From: Eubacteriaceae bacterium
GTDB taxonomy: Bacteria; Bacillota; Clostridia; Eubacteriales; Anaerofustaceae
Length of the DNA: 38,835 nucleotides
Direction of reading: 5' to 3'
NCBI GenBank assembly: GCA_017531485.1
Contig: JAFXKY010000049.1
Span: 1-38,835, forward strand
Part shown: one piece after another, positions 9,451-17,978 of the stretch
How the letters are laid out: the number at the start of each line of letters is the position of its first letter
Position numbering within the stretch: position 1 is the first letter of the stretch
Notes under the pieces: model-generated
Told to the model about the DNA's origin: nothing
Seen by the model: the letters and a program-made list of their open reading frames with translations, nothing else
Database searches by the model: none
Translations under genes and position numbers: made by a program

Positions 9451-10401
9451 TTATTCAAATAATACGCTTACGCTTTCGCCGTCGTGTACTCTTCTGATAA
9501 CTCTTGAAAGGATCGGTGCCATTGATACGACTTCGATCTTGTCAAGTTTCTTTTCTTCCGGAAGCGGGACTGTGTCTGTGATGATGAATTTGTCAATTGC
9601 TGAGTTTTTGATTCTTTCAACTGCCGGACCTGAGAGAAGAGCGTGTGTGCATGATGCGAAGATCTTGTTTGCGCCGAGTTCTTTGAGTGCATTTGCTGCA
9701 CCTACGAGTGTTCCTGCTGTATCAACGATGTCGTCGATCATGATAACGTCTTTGCCTTCAACTTCGCCGATAACGTTCATTACTTCCGCAACGTTGTCTT
9801 TCGGACGGCGTTTGTCTACGATAGCAAGGGGTACACCGAGTCTTTCTGCGAGTGCTCTTGAACGTTTTGTGCTTCCTACGTCCGGAGAAACGACAACGAG
9901 GTTATCGAGGTCGAAGTCGTGACACATGATGTAATCAGCGATAATGGGCATAGCCTGCATTCTGTCAACGGGGAAGTTGAAGAATCCCATGATCTGGTCT
10001 GCGTGAAGATCGCATACTACGAGTCTTTCTGTGCCTGCAACGCTGAGAAGGTCAGCAACGAGCCTTGATGTGATGGGAACGCGTGATTTTTCCTTGCGGT
10101 CCTGTCTTGCATAGCAGTAATACGGCATGATAACGTTGATTCTGCCTGCTGAAGCACGTCTTAAAGCGTCGATGATGATGAGGATTTCCATCAGGTGATC
10201 ATTTGCCGGCGGTGAGCAGGGCTGAATGATGTAAACGTCCTTACCACGTACTGATTCCTGAATAGTTACTGAAATTTCTCCGTCAGCGAATCTCTTTACG
10301 TCTGTTTCCGTAAGGGGAATGTCGAGAAGTCTTGAGATCTCTTCTGCGAGAGGTCTGTTTGCATTACCTGTGATGAGTGCGATGTCTGAAAAATAATTCA
10401 T
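9451..10401 (-). CDS. prs: Ribose-phosphate pyrophosphokinase (PRPP synthase)
   Basis: A 316-residue class I PRPP synthase that forms PRPP from ribose 5-phosphate and ATP for purine, pyrimidine, NAD, His and Trp synthesis. Marks are FADGEISVTIQESVRG, the flexible-loop region PYYCYARQDRKEKSR, and the PRPP-binding loop DDIVDTAGTL. The start at 10401 (MNYFSD) is preferred over the upstream ATG at 10425 because AGGAAG lies eight bases before it and nothing comparable lies before the other. It follows glmU by about 76 bases that contain a hairpin. A glmU-prs pairing is also found in Bacillus. Confidence 0.96.
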   Translation of the reverse strand: MNYFSDIALITGNANRPLAEEISRLLDIPLTETDVKRFADGEISVTIQESVRGKDVYIIQPCSPPANDHLMEILIIIDALRRASAGRINVIMPYYCYARQDRKEKSRVPITSRLVADLLSVAGTERLVVCDLHADQIMGFFNFPVDRMQAMPIIADYIMCHDFDLDNLVVVSPDVGSTKRSRALAERLGVPLAIVDKRRPKDNVAEVMNVIGEVEGKDVIMIDDIVDTAGTLVGAANALKELGANKIFASCTHALLSGPAVERIKNSAIDKFIITDTVPLPEEKKLDKIEVVSMAPILSRVIRRVHDGESVSVLFE

Positions 10402-10443
10402 TGTGTGTTTCTTCCTGTTCTTCATAAAAAATATGTTTATATA

Positions 10444-10461
10444 TTAAAGCTTGCGCTTTAA
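10444..10461 (-). promoter_or_regulatory. Intercistronic hairpin between glmU and prs
   Basis: In the minus-strand RNA a perfect 7-bp stem UUAAAGC/GCUUUAA is closed by a GCAA tetraloop of the stable GNRA type. It is followed by AU-rich sequence rather than a U-run, so an mRNA-stabilising or processing element is more likely than a terminator. Confidence 0.45.
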
Positions 10462-10477
10462 AGACTTTTGTATATTC

Positions 10478-11839
10478 CTATCTGTAACGATGTTTTTTAT
10501 TTACCTTTGTCTCCTGACGGACTCTTCCGATGACAAAACTTCCGGGGGGAGTGTCTTCCGTGACGTTGCTTCCCGCCGCAACGAATGTCCTTTCGCCGAC
10601 GTTTACCGGAGAAACAATGTTTGAGTTGCATCCGATGAAGCTGTCACGTCCGATCCTCGAACGGTGTTTGTTTTCGCCATCATAATTCGCCGTAATAACG
10701 CCGCATCCGATATTTACATCTTCCTCGATGTCCACATCTCCGAGATAAGCGTGGTGGGATGCCTTGACTCCGTCTGCAAGATGAGCATTTTTAAGCTCCA
10801 CAAAGTTTCCGATCTTCAGACCGTTTCCGATAGAAGATTTCGGACGGAAGTGCGCATAAGGACCGATCTTTGAATGATCCCCCATAGAGGATTCTTCAAT
10901 GGTTGAGGATTCGATCACGTTATCATTTCCTATAACCGAAGATATGATCCTTGACGAAAAGATCTCGTTTCTTTCACCGATGACGGTCTTTCCGGAAATG
11001 AATGTTCCCGGATAGATGACCGTATCTTTTCCGATGATAACATCCTTTTCGATATACGTATTTTCAGGGTCTATGATGCTGACGCCGGAAAGCATAAGCT
11101 CTTCATTGATCCTTCTCTGCATCACTTTATTTATCTTCGCAAGGTCGATACGTGTGTTCACGCCGAGAACAACGTCGCTGTCTTCGGTCTTGTAAGCCCC
11201 GACTTTATATCCGTGATTTCTGAAGATCTCCACAAAATCCGTAAGATAATATTCCTTCTGTGAGTTGTTACTCTGAAGTTCTCCTGCGCATGAAAGAAGT
11301 TTGTTTATGTCGATGAGGTAAGTTCCCGAATTGACTTCCGTGATCTTTCTTTCCTCTTCATTCGCATCTTTCGTCTCCACAATGCGGAGCATATCTCCGT
11401 TTTCATCGCGGACAATGCGTCCGTAAGAATTTTTATAGAATATATCCGCCGAAAGAAGACAAAGGTCATATTCCCCTTCTTCAGCATACGATATAAACTG
11501 CCTTATGCATCCTTCATCAACAAGCGGAGCATCTCCGCAGGCAACATAAACCTTTCCGCCCATGTTTTCCATGAACTCCTTCGCGCTGAGGAGCGCGTGT
11601 CCCGTTCCGAGAGGAGTTTCCTGTACGGAATAGACAAAGCTGTCGCCGTATTTTTCCCTGATCTCGTCTGAGGACGGGGAAACGACAAGGGAAATATTTT
11701 CTATTCCCGCGTCTTTGATATTATCCGTAACATGAGAAAGAATAGCCTTTCCGTAAACTTCAAACAATACCTTCGGACGGTCCGAACGCATTCTCGTTCC
11801 TTTTCCCGCTGCAAGGACAACTGCCGATATCTTACTCAT
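10478..11839 (-). CDS. glmU: Bifunctional GlcNAc-1-P uridyltransferase / glucosamine-1-P acetyltransferase
   Basis: The 453-residue product makes UDP-GlcNAc, the precursor for peptidoglycan and wall polymers. The N-terminal nucleotidyltransferase domain opens with LAAGKGTRMRSDRPK and carries ETPLGTGHALL. From about residue 250 the protein becomes a left-handed beta helix of hexapeptide repeats (YIEKDVIIGKDTVIYPG and following), with the acetyltransferase site residues in HFRPKSS and ANYDGENKHR. Length is canonical. It is the first gene of the leftward operon; the next genes are prs and transketolase. UDP-GlcNAc made here feeds MurA (20453-21715) and eventually MurC (12137-13531), encoded elsewhere in the window. 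Confidence 0.97.
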   Translation of the reverse strand: MSKISAVVLAAGKGTRMRSDRPKVLFEVYGKAILSHVTDNIKDAGIENISLVVSPSSDEIREKYGDSFVYSVQETPLGTGHALLSAKEFMENMGGKVYVACGDAPLVDEGCIRQFISYAEEGEYDLCLLSADIFYKNSYGRIVRDENGDMLRIVETKDANEEERKITEVNSGTYLIDINKLLSCAGELQSNNSQKEYYLTDFVEIFRNHGYKVGAYKTEDSDVVLGVNTRIDLAKINKVMQRRINEELMLSGVSIIDPENTYIEKDVIIGKDTVIYPGTFISGKTVIGERNEIFSSRIISSVIGNDNVIESSTIEESSMGDHSKIGPYAHFRPKSSIGNGLKIGNFVELKNAHLADGVKASHHAYLGDVDIEEDVNIGCGVITANYDGENKHRSRIGRDSFIGCNSNIVSPVNVGERTFVAAGSNVTEDTPPGSFVIGRVRQETKVNKKHRYR

Positions 11840-11920
11840 AATACATTTCTCCGTTTATTATTTATCAAACAAATCTGCTTCCGGGGACATGCCTCCCCCA
11901 ATATAAAAACAGATAGTACC

Positions 11921-11926
11921 ATTATA
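11921..11926 (-). promoter_or_regulatory. -10 box of the probable glmU operon promoter
   Basis: A consensus TATAAT on the minus strand about 80 bases before the glmU ATG. No good -35 box lies 16-18 bp upstream, so it may need an activator or be weak. Between it and the gene is a short hairpin (GGGGA/TCCCC arms, about 11883-11898). The remaining bases to 12060 are AT-rich and show nothing else. Confidence 0.4.
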
Positions 11927-12060
11927 CACCAAACAGAAGAAAAATACATCTCATTTCTTTAGAATTTTCAAACATTATTTATCACAAAAATAAAAAATTC
12001 CGCATATAATTTTCCGTAACGGCCAAAATTCTTAAATTACAAATTAATATTAAAAATTCA

Positions 12061-12089
12061 TTGAACAGCACGGCGTTCTGTGATAAAAT
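12061..12089 (+). promoter_or_regulatory. murC promoter
   Basis: TTGAAC (12061-12066), 17-bp spacer, TAAAAT (12084-12089) with an extended -10 TGA directly before it. It covers the upstream ATG at 12080, which shows that the true start is the ATG at 12137. Confidence 0.7.
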
Positions 12090-12136
12090 TTTACTTAAAC
12101 TGCTTCAGTTTGAAATTTATTCAAAAGGAGTATATT

Positions 12137-13531
12137 ATGACAAACAGACTTGATGGTATAAAGAAAATATTCTTCGTCGGCATCGGCGGAACCAGCATGA
12201 GCGGACTTGCGCTCATGGCACAAAAAAGAGGTATAGAAGTACTCGGCAGCGATATGCGCCCCTGCAGCTATACTGAAAAACTCGAACAGAAAGGCATTAC
12301 CGTACATATCGGACACGACAAACAGAACGTCCCCTCTGACTGCGATCTGCTCGTATATTCCGCAGCGATCAAGGAAACAAACCCGGAAAGAACAGCCGCA
12401 AGGGAAATGGGCATAGAAGAAATGGAAAGAAGCGTATTTCTGGGATGCCTCTCCGATTTTTATTCAAAGACTATCGCCGTCAGCGGAACACATGGAAAGA
12501 CGACTACTTCCTCCCTTTCCTCAATGCTTCTTTATTACGCAGGACTTGACCCGTCTATCTCTATCGGCGGAACCCTCGAACTCATCGGCGGAAACTCACG
12601 AAGCGGCGACGGAGATTATTTCGTCGTTGAAGCCTGTGAATTCGTTGACAGCTTCCTTCACACAAAACACACCATCGGAACGATCCTCAACATCGAAGAA
12701 GACCACCTCGATTATTTCACAGGCGGCATCGACCATATCCGTTCGTCATTTGAAAAATTCGCGAAGATAATTCCCGAAAACGGACTTCTCATCGCAAACG
12801 GCGACGACGAACAGGTCCTCATGATCCTTCCGAACCTCTCCTGCCCGATCACCACATTCGGCTTTGGCGAAAATAACTTCTGGAAGGCGAAAAACGTAAA
12901 TTACGACGCCCTCGGCAAACCGACATTCGATGTATACAAAGGCGAAGAGTATTACGGAACGTTCTCCCTCATGATCCCCGGATCCCACAACGTCTCAAAC
13001 TCACTTTCCGTCGTTGCCCTCGCGGATCATCTCGGAATCGAAAAAGAAGTCATCCACAAGACTTTCTCAGCCTTCACAGGTGCCAACAGACGTTTCCAGC
13101 TCGCAGGTGAAGAAAAAGGCATAAAAGTATTCGAAGATTATGCTCACCATCCGACAGAACTCCGCGTTACCATTGAAGCTTGCAAGAATTATGAGCACAA
13201 CAAATTATGGGTCGTTTTCCAGCCCCATACATACTCAAGAACATTCTTCCTGTTTGACGAATTCGTTTCTGCCGTAAAGGATGCGGATGAAGTAATCTTC
13301 AACGATATCTATTCCGACCGCGAAGCAAACGACTGGAACATCTATTCCGAAGACCTCGCAAAAGCGGCAATCGAAAGATACGGCTCTTCCGCAAGAGTAA
13401 TTTCGGCTTTCGAAGACATCGTGAAATTCATCGCGGACAACGCAGACGAAAACGACATAGTCCTCGTTGCGGGAAGTCAGTCGATCAATCAGGTTGCTTA
13501 TGACCTTGTGAAATATTTAAGAGAAAATTAA
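12137..13531 (+). CDS. murC: UDP-N-acetylmuramate--L-alanine ligase
   Basis: A 464-residue Mur ligase that adds L-Ala to UDP-MurNAc in the cytoplasm. The N-terminal UDP-binding domain has FVGIGGTSMSGLA, the central ATPase domain has the P-loop in VSGTHGKTTTSS and the metal/substrate segment LNIEEDHLDYF, and the C-terminal domain has YAHHPTEL and FQPHTYSRT. AAAAGGAG lies seven bases before this ATG; a start 57 bases earlier would fall inside the promoter. A weak stem (about 13542-13563) follows the gene, then the DUF2284 gene, which may be partly co-transcribed. Confidence 0.97.
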   Translation: MTNRLDGIKKIFFVGIGGTSMSGLALMAQKRGIEVLGSDMRPCSYTEKLEQKGITVHIGHDKQNVPSDCDLLVYSAAIKETNPERTAAREMGIEEMERSVFLGCLSDFYSKTIAVSGTHGKTTTSSLSSMLLYYAGLDPSISIGGTLELIGGNSRSGDGDYFVVEACEFVDSFLHTKHTIGTILNIEEDHLDYFTGGIDHIRSSFEKFAKIIPENGLLIANGDDEQVLMILPNLSCPITTFGFGENNFWKAKNVNYDALGKPTFDVYKGEEYYGTFSLMIPGSHNVSNSLSVVALADHLGIEKEVIHKTFSAFTGANRRFQLAGEEKGIKVFEDYAHHPTELRVTIEACKNYEHNKLWVVFQPHTYSRTFFLFDEFVSAVKDADEVIFNDIYSDREANDWNIYSEDLAKAAIERYGSSARVISAFEDIVKFIADNADENDIVLVAGSQSINQVAYDLVKYLREN

Positions 13532-13581
13532 TTCAACTACGGTACCTTCTCGACAGGGTGCCTTTTGTTAAAGGAGATAAA

Positions 13582-14121
13582 ATGTACGAAAAAATACTGA
13601 CCAAAGCATCATCTGCGGGAATATTTGAATGTGGACTGATAAAGACATCTCAGCTCAATTTCCGCGACGACATCAGAAAAATATGTGAAGAAAATTCATG
13701 CCACTCCTACGGAAAATCATGGGCATGCCCGCCTGCGGTGGGAACGCTTGAAGAATGTAAAGAAAGGCTCCTCCGTTATGAAAATATGCTCGTCTTTACG
13801 GGAAAATACGACATGGACGGTCAATTCGACTTCGAAGGCTGGGGAAAGAGCATGAAGGATTTCAAAAAGCTCGTTTGGAAATTTGACGAAGAACTTGAAG
13901 ATTTAAAAGACAGCCTTCCGGGATATCTCCTTTTATGGAACGAAGGATGCGGAGTCTGCAAAGAGTGTTCATATCCCGACGCACCCTGCCGTTTCCCGGA
14001 AAAGATGCATCATTCCCTCGAAGGATACGGCCTGTGGGTCAGCGAGCTGGCAAGACTTGCGGAAGTAAAGTACAACAACGGCCCCAACACAATCACATAT
14101 TTCGGAGCGTTGTTATATTAG
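13582..14121 (+). CDS. DUF2284 family putative metal-binding protein
   Basis: This 179-residue protein has the cysteine-rich pattern of DUF2284 (predicted metal-binding, CxxC-type). There is CEENSCHSYGKSWACPP near residues 31-50, then a second cluster NEGCGVCKECSYPDAPCRFP (about 119-140), with HHSLEGYG following. The cysteines suggest an iron-sulfur or zinc site. The function is not established; members often occur in strict anaerobes. AAGGAG sits six bases before the ATG. It follows murC by 50 bases and ends at a strong terminator. No partner gene suggests a pathway. Confidence 0.85.
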   Translation: MYEKILTKASSAGIFECGLIKTSQLNFRDDIRKICEENSCHSYGKSWACPPAVGTLEECKERLLRYENMLVFTGKYDMDGQFDFEGWGKSMKDFKKLVWKFDEELEDLKDSLPGYLLLWNEGCGVCKECSYPDAPCRFPEKMHHSLEGYGLWVSELARLAEVKYNNGPNTITYFGALLY

Positions 14122-14129
14122 GCAAATTT

Positions 14130-14153
14130 AAAGGCGCCTGCTTCGGTGCCTTT
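14130..14153. terminator. Bidirectional terminator
   Basis: 9-bp stem AAAGGCGCC/GGTGCCTTT with one G-U pair and a TGCTTC loop, T-rich on both sides. It ends the DUF2284 transcript and the leftward helical-repeat gene pair. Confidence 0.8.
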
Positions 14154-14160
14154 CGTATTT

Positions 14161-14826
14161 TTATAAACCAAGATCGTTAAATATATATCCTGCGATCTTT
14201 ACAGGATCGTGTGCTTCCGAATAGTCTTCGGCTTGCCGGTCAATCTTGTTTATTCTATCGTAATTATCACGGATATCCGCACATATCTCTTTGAATGAAT
14301 TCATCTCGCCGGCAAGTTCCTCATCCGACCTTCCGCAGTTGTTTTCCCGAAGTTCATTTTCTTTCGCAATAAGCGCCGCACATATCCTTATGGGGCCATA
14401 TTTCCCAAAATCCGTAAGGATCTCATCCGCGATCTCTTCCGCTGCGGGAGCTCCGCAAACCCACAGTCTTTGCAGGATACGGTACGAAAGTTCATCCTCA
14501 ACTTCCCAAAAGATTTTTTCAAGAAACACAACGCTTTCATCATCTGACGGCAATACACTGACTGCCGTTTCCCTGATCTCATAATCCTCCGATTCATCTG
14601 AAATGATGTTCATGATCTTCTTTTTCGGCATTATCTCTCCGTAGTATTTTATGGTATATTTTTTAACATAAACCGGAAATCTCTCAAATGAAGCAGACAG
14701 CTCCTGACCTTCACCGACGGCATTGAAACATCCGATGACAGACCAGAAGACAGGTCTGGCAAACACCACTCCCGTCACTAGAACGAGAAGCGTAAAAAGG
14801 AGAATTAAAGGTACAATGTTTTTCAC
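14161..14826 (-). CDS. Membrane-anchored helical-repeat protein, short paralogue of its upstream neighbour
   Basis: The 221-residue product starts with a hydrophobic segment (residues about 4-25), suggesting an uncleaved signal anchor, followed by an all-helical, HEAT-like outer domain. It is a shortened paralogue of the upstream protein: ELSYRILQRLW then AAEEIADEILTDFGKYGP here matches VSYHVLKYLY then VAEELADIVLQDYLKYSP there, in the same order. The start is uncertain. The GTG at 14826 is 13 bases after the upstream stop, and GGAGGTGG lies at the very end of the upstream gene, rather far (about 16 bases) from the GTG, so coupled translation is likely. No function is recognised. Confidence 0.75.
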   Translation of the reverse strand: MKNIVPLILLFTLLVLVTGVVFARPVFWSVIGCFNAVGEGQELSASFERFPVYVKKYTIKYYGEIMPKKKIMNIISDESEDYEIRETAVSVLPSDDESVVFLEKIFWEVEDELSYRILQRLWVCGAPAAEEIADEILTDFGKYGPIRICAALIAKENELRENNCGRSDEELAGEMNSFKEICADIRDNYDRINKIDRQAEDYSEAHDPVKIAGYIFNDLGL

Positions 14827-14839
14827 GTTTCTTTTCGTA

Positions 14840-16024
14840 TTACCACCTCCATGAATCTATGCAACTACTGACATCCGGCATAGGCGTGTAGACAAACTTC
14901 TCATCAAACTGTGCTAAAACATTTACTATTTCTGTTTTTTTTGCAGAATCAATTTTAACATCTTTTGACAGTATCTTTTCTTTTAAAGGTTCCACAAACT
15001 CTCGATACGGGCAAATCTTAATTGCCTCCGCCACCAGAAGCATATCTTCTTCATCGGAACTTTCTTTCGCAAGTCTCGCAATAGCTTTTCCGTTCTGGTT
15101 CACCGTAATATTACTCAGGTATGACATCGCCGGATATTGACTTCCGGATTTTTCCGGAAACTCCATAAGCATGTATCTTACAGCCGTTTCACACTGAACA
15201 TAGGCCATAGCACTTGCAGAACTGAGAACCGGGTTTATAGCATTATACTTCAGTTCCGTATCACTTCCTGCCAGAATTTTTGATGCGGGGTATGTTTCGA
15301 GTATTTCTATCGCTTTTAACGTAAACGATTCTTTTTCCGTCAACAATTCATCATATGTTCTGTTTGCCGTATTATACAAAAGCATCTGACTCTTTGCCGT
15401 AAGCGCTATAGAAATTTTCTGAGGACTGTATTTCAAATAATCCTGAAGAACTATATCCGCAAGTTCTTCAGCAACAAGAGAATTATTCTGATATAAATAT
15501 TTCAGAACATGATATGAAACATCTTCATCAATATTAAAGAAAAATCCTCTGAATAACTTCTCTGTTTCAGCGTTGTACGGCATTGATGCTACAGCGTTGG
15601 TTCGTACTCTGAATTCTTCTGTCTCATCCAGAATTAAATCAATGAGCTTTTTTGATGAAGCCTTATTTCCGAGCTTATCCGCATAAAGCTGTAACATCGT
15701 ATATCGGACTGATGTGTGATTACTGTCATCACACGCAACCTCCATAAGATATTCCGGCGAAATATCATCAAGCCTTTCAGCAAGTGAAATTGCATGATAC
15801 ATAGCAACATCATCACTTCCCGTCTCATTAAGAAGAATATTCATCTCATCAATGATCTCTTCCGTCGACATTTTGGCAAGATCATCAAATATTGCCTTTT
15901 CCGAGTCCGACATGGACATTCTCTGAATAATCGCCGTTATTTTCGGCATGGCAAAAACCGTCGTGGTTATCCCCACAATGAGAACAACCGCTATAATTAT
16001 CAATCTTCGTTTTTTATTACCCAT
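14840..16024 (-). CDS. Membrane-anchored helical-repeat protein (HEAT-like)
   Basis: The 394-residue product has a basic N-terminus (NKKRR), one transmembrane segment (about 7-28) and a long extracytoplasmic domain of repeated helix pairs reminiscent of HEAT repeats: units such as SVRYTMLQLYADKLG, RVRTNAVASMP and VSYHVLKYLY recur about every 35-40 residues. I recognise no enzyme motif. The ATG at 16024 is chosen because GAAAGGAAG lies just before it; an upstream in-frame ATG (16042) lacks a site. Its start nearly touches the end of a possible 16-codon leader ORF. The next gene is a shorter paralogue. Both probably act in binding or scaffolding at the cell surface; that is inference. Confidence 0.8.
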   Translation of the reverse strand: MGNKKRRLIIIAVVLIVGITTTVFAMPKITAIIQRMSMSDSEKAIFDDLAKMSTEEIIDEMNILLNETGSDDVAMYHAISLAERLDDISPEYLMEVACDDSNHTSVRYTMLQLYADKLGNKASSKKLIDLILDETEEFRVRTNAVASMPYNAETEKLFRGFFFNIDEDVSYHVLKYLYQNNSLVAEELADIVLQDYLKYSPQKISIALTAKSQMLLYNTANRTYDELLTEKESFTLKAIEILETYPASKILAGSDTELKYNAINPVLSSASAMAYVQCETAVRYMLMEFPEKSGSQYPAMSYLSNITVNQNGKAIARLAKESSDEEDMLLVAEAIKICPYREFVEPLKEKILSKDVKIDSAKKTEIVNVLAQFDEKFVYTPMPDVSSCIDSWRW

Positions 16025-16028
16025 CGTT

Positions 16029-16079
16029 TTACTTCCTTTCATAAGATTTTGTTATAGGGTAAGTTTCTTTCTTGCCCAT
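16029..16079 (-). CDS. Possible 16-residue leader peptide upstream of the helical-repeat genes
   Basis: ATG with GGAGGTG seven bases upstream, the best ribosome binding site in this region, opens a 16-codon frame (MGKKETYPITKSYERK) that ends four bases before the next start codon. The binding site of the main gene lies inside its last codons, so translation of the small frame could open or control the main gene. There is no run of a single regulatory amino acid. It could also be a chance frame. Confidence 0.5.
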   Translation of the reverse strand: MGKKETYPITKSYERK

Positions 16080-16102
16080 CGGACTCACCTCCGCTTCTAC
16101 TC

Positions 16103-16135
16103 AATTGAAAGAATATTTTTGAGATTCTTTCAATT
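16103..16135. promoter_or_regulatory. Perfect inverted repeat over the transcription start of the helical-repeat operon
   Basis: 12-base arms AATTGAAAGAAT/ATTCTTTCAATT around a 9-bp centre. The expected start (about 16131, minus strand) falls inside the first arm, so the repeat either is an operator or folds as a hairpin at the extreme 5' end of the mRNA, which would slow decay. It has no T-run in the transcribed direction and is not a terminator. Confidence 0.6.
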
Positions 16136-16137
16136 AA

Positions 16138-16166
16138 AAATTATCATGTTTTTTTGATACAGTCAA
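16138..16166 (-). promoter_or_regulatory. Promoter of the helical-repeat gene pair
   Basis: Minus-strand TTGACT (16161-16166), 17-bp spacer, TAATTT (16138-16143). From here to 16307 the sequence is AT-rich and shows no gene. Confidence 0.65.
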
Positions 16167-16307
16167 GTATTTACACGCATATTGTCGCTGATGAATTCAA
16201 TTTTGCATCACAAATGCGAGCATTGTACATTCAAAATAATCATTATTTACACTATAACAAAAGAAAATACTTAAATTTAAATACTAAAAATGTTATCCTG
16301 AAAAGAA

Positions 16308-16331
16308 AAAGGACTGTCATTACAGTCCTTT
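16308..16331 (-). terminator. Terminator of the proC-ttcA pair
   Basis: 9-bp stem AAAGGACTG/CAGTCCTTT whose loop contains the ttcA-like stop codon; on the minus strand it is followed by TTTTTCTTTTC. Confidence 0.8.
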
Positions 16332-17021
16332 AAGATACGTCTTGACCGCATGGATCATCCTCTCATCGCTTTCGGGAAATTGCTTGGAGAGCGTTTTTAC
16401 AAGCTCTTTCACATCTTCCCTTTTGGTTATGCCATCTACGGGGCATGCGGATTTTATAACGGGGATATTGTTTTTATTCACGATATAAATTATTTCCGAT
16501 TCTCGCAGGTTGATAAGAGGGCGGATGGCTTTTACGCCGCTTCTGTCCATATACGTAACCGGCTTGAATGTCCCGATCCTTCCCTCATACAGAAGGCTTA
16601 AAAGGAATGTTTCTATAAGGTCGTCTGCGTGATGCCCGAGAGCGATTGTGTGTGAACCGAGTTCCTTTGCCGCATCCGTCAGCGCACCGCGGCGCATCTT
16701 GGCGCAAAGCGAGCAGGGGCTTTTTTCTTTTCTCGTTTCGAAAACGATTTTCGCGATCTCTGTCTTTTTTATAGTGAGAGGAACGTCGATCTCTCGGCAG
16801 AATTCTTCCAGAGCGCCAAAGTCCATATTTTCAAAACCTGTATCGAGGCATAATGCATGAACCTTGAACGGAATAGGGGAAAAATTCGAAAAGCTCCTCA
16901 TTCCCGCGAGCATGGCCATAGAGTCCTTGCCACCGCTGACAGCGACGCATATGGTCTCGTTTTCTTCGATCATGCCGTATTCATCACAAGCCCTTCTTAT
17001 TTTACTCAGAAGTTTTCTCAT
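16320..17021 (-). CDS. TtcA-like tRNA thiolation protein (PP-loop ATPase, probable Fe-S enzyme)
   Basis: This 233-residue protein has the PP-loop SGGKDS at residues 29-34, the pair CSLC at 103-106 before MRRG, and a third cysteine at 193 in SACPVDG. Three cysteines in this arrangement match TtcA, which uses a [4Fe-4S] cluster to thiolate C32 of tRNA. LGHHADDLIETFL is the usual adenylation-site segment. Firmicutes carry several TtcA/TtuA-like paralogues, so the modified position is not certain. Its ATG directly follows the proC stop, so the two are co-translated. There is no obvious functional link to proline synthesis. Confidence 0.85.
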   Translation of the reverse strand: MRKLLSKIRRACDEYGMIEENETICVAVSGGKDSMAMLAGMRSFSNFSPIPFKVHALCLDTGFENMDFGALEEFCREIDVPLTIKKTEIAKIVFETRKEKSPCSLCAKMRRGALTDAAKELGSHTIALGHHADDLIETFLLSLLYEGRIGTFKPVTYMDRSGVKAIRPLINLRESEIIYIVNKNNIPVIKSACPVDGITKREDVKELVKTLSKQFPESDERMIHAVKTYLKGL

Positions 17022-17837
17022 CTATTTCTCCGAACGGTCCATTTTTTCAGCCTTTTCGATGCATACCTTCATCGCATTTATAAGACTGTGGCGAAGTCCC
17101 GTTTCTTCAAGCGCCGCAACGGCTTCGATTGTCGTTCCGGAAGGTGAACATACCATATCCTTGAGTTCTCCCGGATGTTGTTTTGTGTCAAGGACCATCT
17201 TTGCGCTACCGAGGACAGCCTGAGATGCTATAGTGTAAGCTTTGTCACGTGGGATACCCATCATAACTCCGCCATCTGCCATAGCTTCGATGATCATAAA
17301 TATAAACGCGGGGCTGCTGCCTGCAAGGGCAACGAAAGCGTTGATATATTTTTCATCCATCACTATACATTCCCCCAGAGAGAGGAGCATATCTTTAACC
17401 ACGTCGATATGCGCCTTTTCGATGCGTTCGTTTTCACATATCATACACATTCCTTCGCCGACGGAAATGGGAAGGTTCGGCATTATCCGGATTATTCTCT
17501 TGTCCGCGCCAAGGAATCTTTTCAGGTCGTCCTGAGTTATTCCCGCTGCGATGCTGACAAGAACGGAAGACTGCTGAACGTGATTTCTCAGCTCGTGACA
17601 TACGGAAGGCATCTTGTCCGGCTTTACGCAAAGAAAAATATAATCTGCATCCTCAATGGCTTCGAGGTTGTTTTCCGTGATCTGGATTCCGAGTTCATCA
17701 CGGAGCGTATCGAGTTTTTTATTATCTATGTCTGTGGCGAATATCATGCTCGGCGCAGCTTTTCCGCTTTTGACGAGTCCTCTGATGATTGACGAAGACA
17801 TATTTCCGGCACCGATAAACGCAAGCTTTTTATTCAT
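17022..17837 (-). CDS. proC: Pyrroline-5-carboxylate reductase
   Basis: A 271-residue enzyme for the last step of proline synthesis, reducing pyrroline-5-carboxylate with NAD(P)H. The N-terminal Rossmann fold starts FIGAGNMSSSIIRGL. ADYIFLCVKPDKM, MPNLPISVGEG and the C-terminal family signature region (SPAFIFMIIEAMADGGVMMG, then PGELKDMVCSPSGTTIEA) are all present. Normal length. It is the first gene of the leftward pair; a TATACT -10 (17869-17874, minus) lies 30 bases upstream without a clear -35 box. Confidence 0.96.
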   Translation of the reverse strand: MNKKLAFIGAGNMSSSIIRGLVKSGKAAPSMIFATDIDNKKLDTLRDELGIQITENNLEAIEDADYIFLCVKPDKMPSVCHELRNHVQQSSVLVSIAAGITQDDLKRFLGADKRIIRIMPNLPISVGEGMCMICENERIEKAHIDVVKDMLLSLGECIVMDEKYINAFVALAGSSPAFIFMIIEAMADGGVMMGIPRDKAYTIASQAVLGSAKMVLDTKQHPGELKDMVCSPSGTTIEAVAALEETGLRHSLINAMKVCIEKAEKMDRSEK

Positions 17838-17978
17838 TGTATTACCTCATAAAACAAATTTTGTTAACAGTATACCAAAAATACACCGTTTTGTACACCA
17901 TACAAAAATCATATCGCAAAAAATTTTAAAATACCGTCAAATTCCGCTTATATTCACCCAATCTTCACATTCCGGTGC

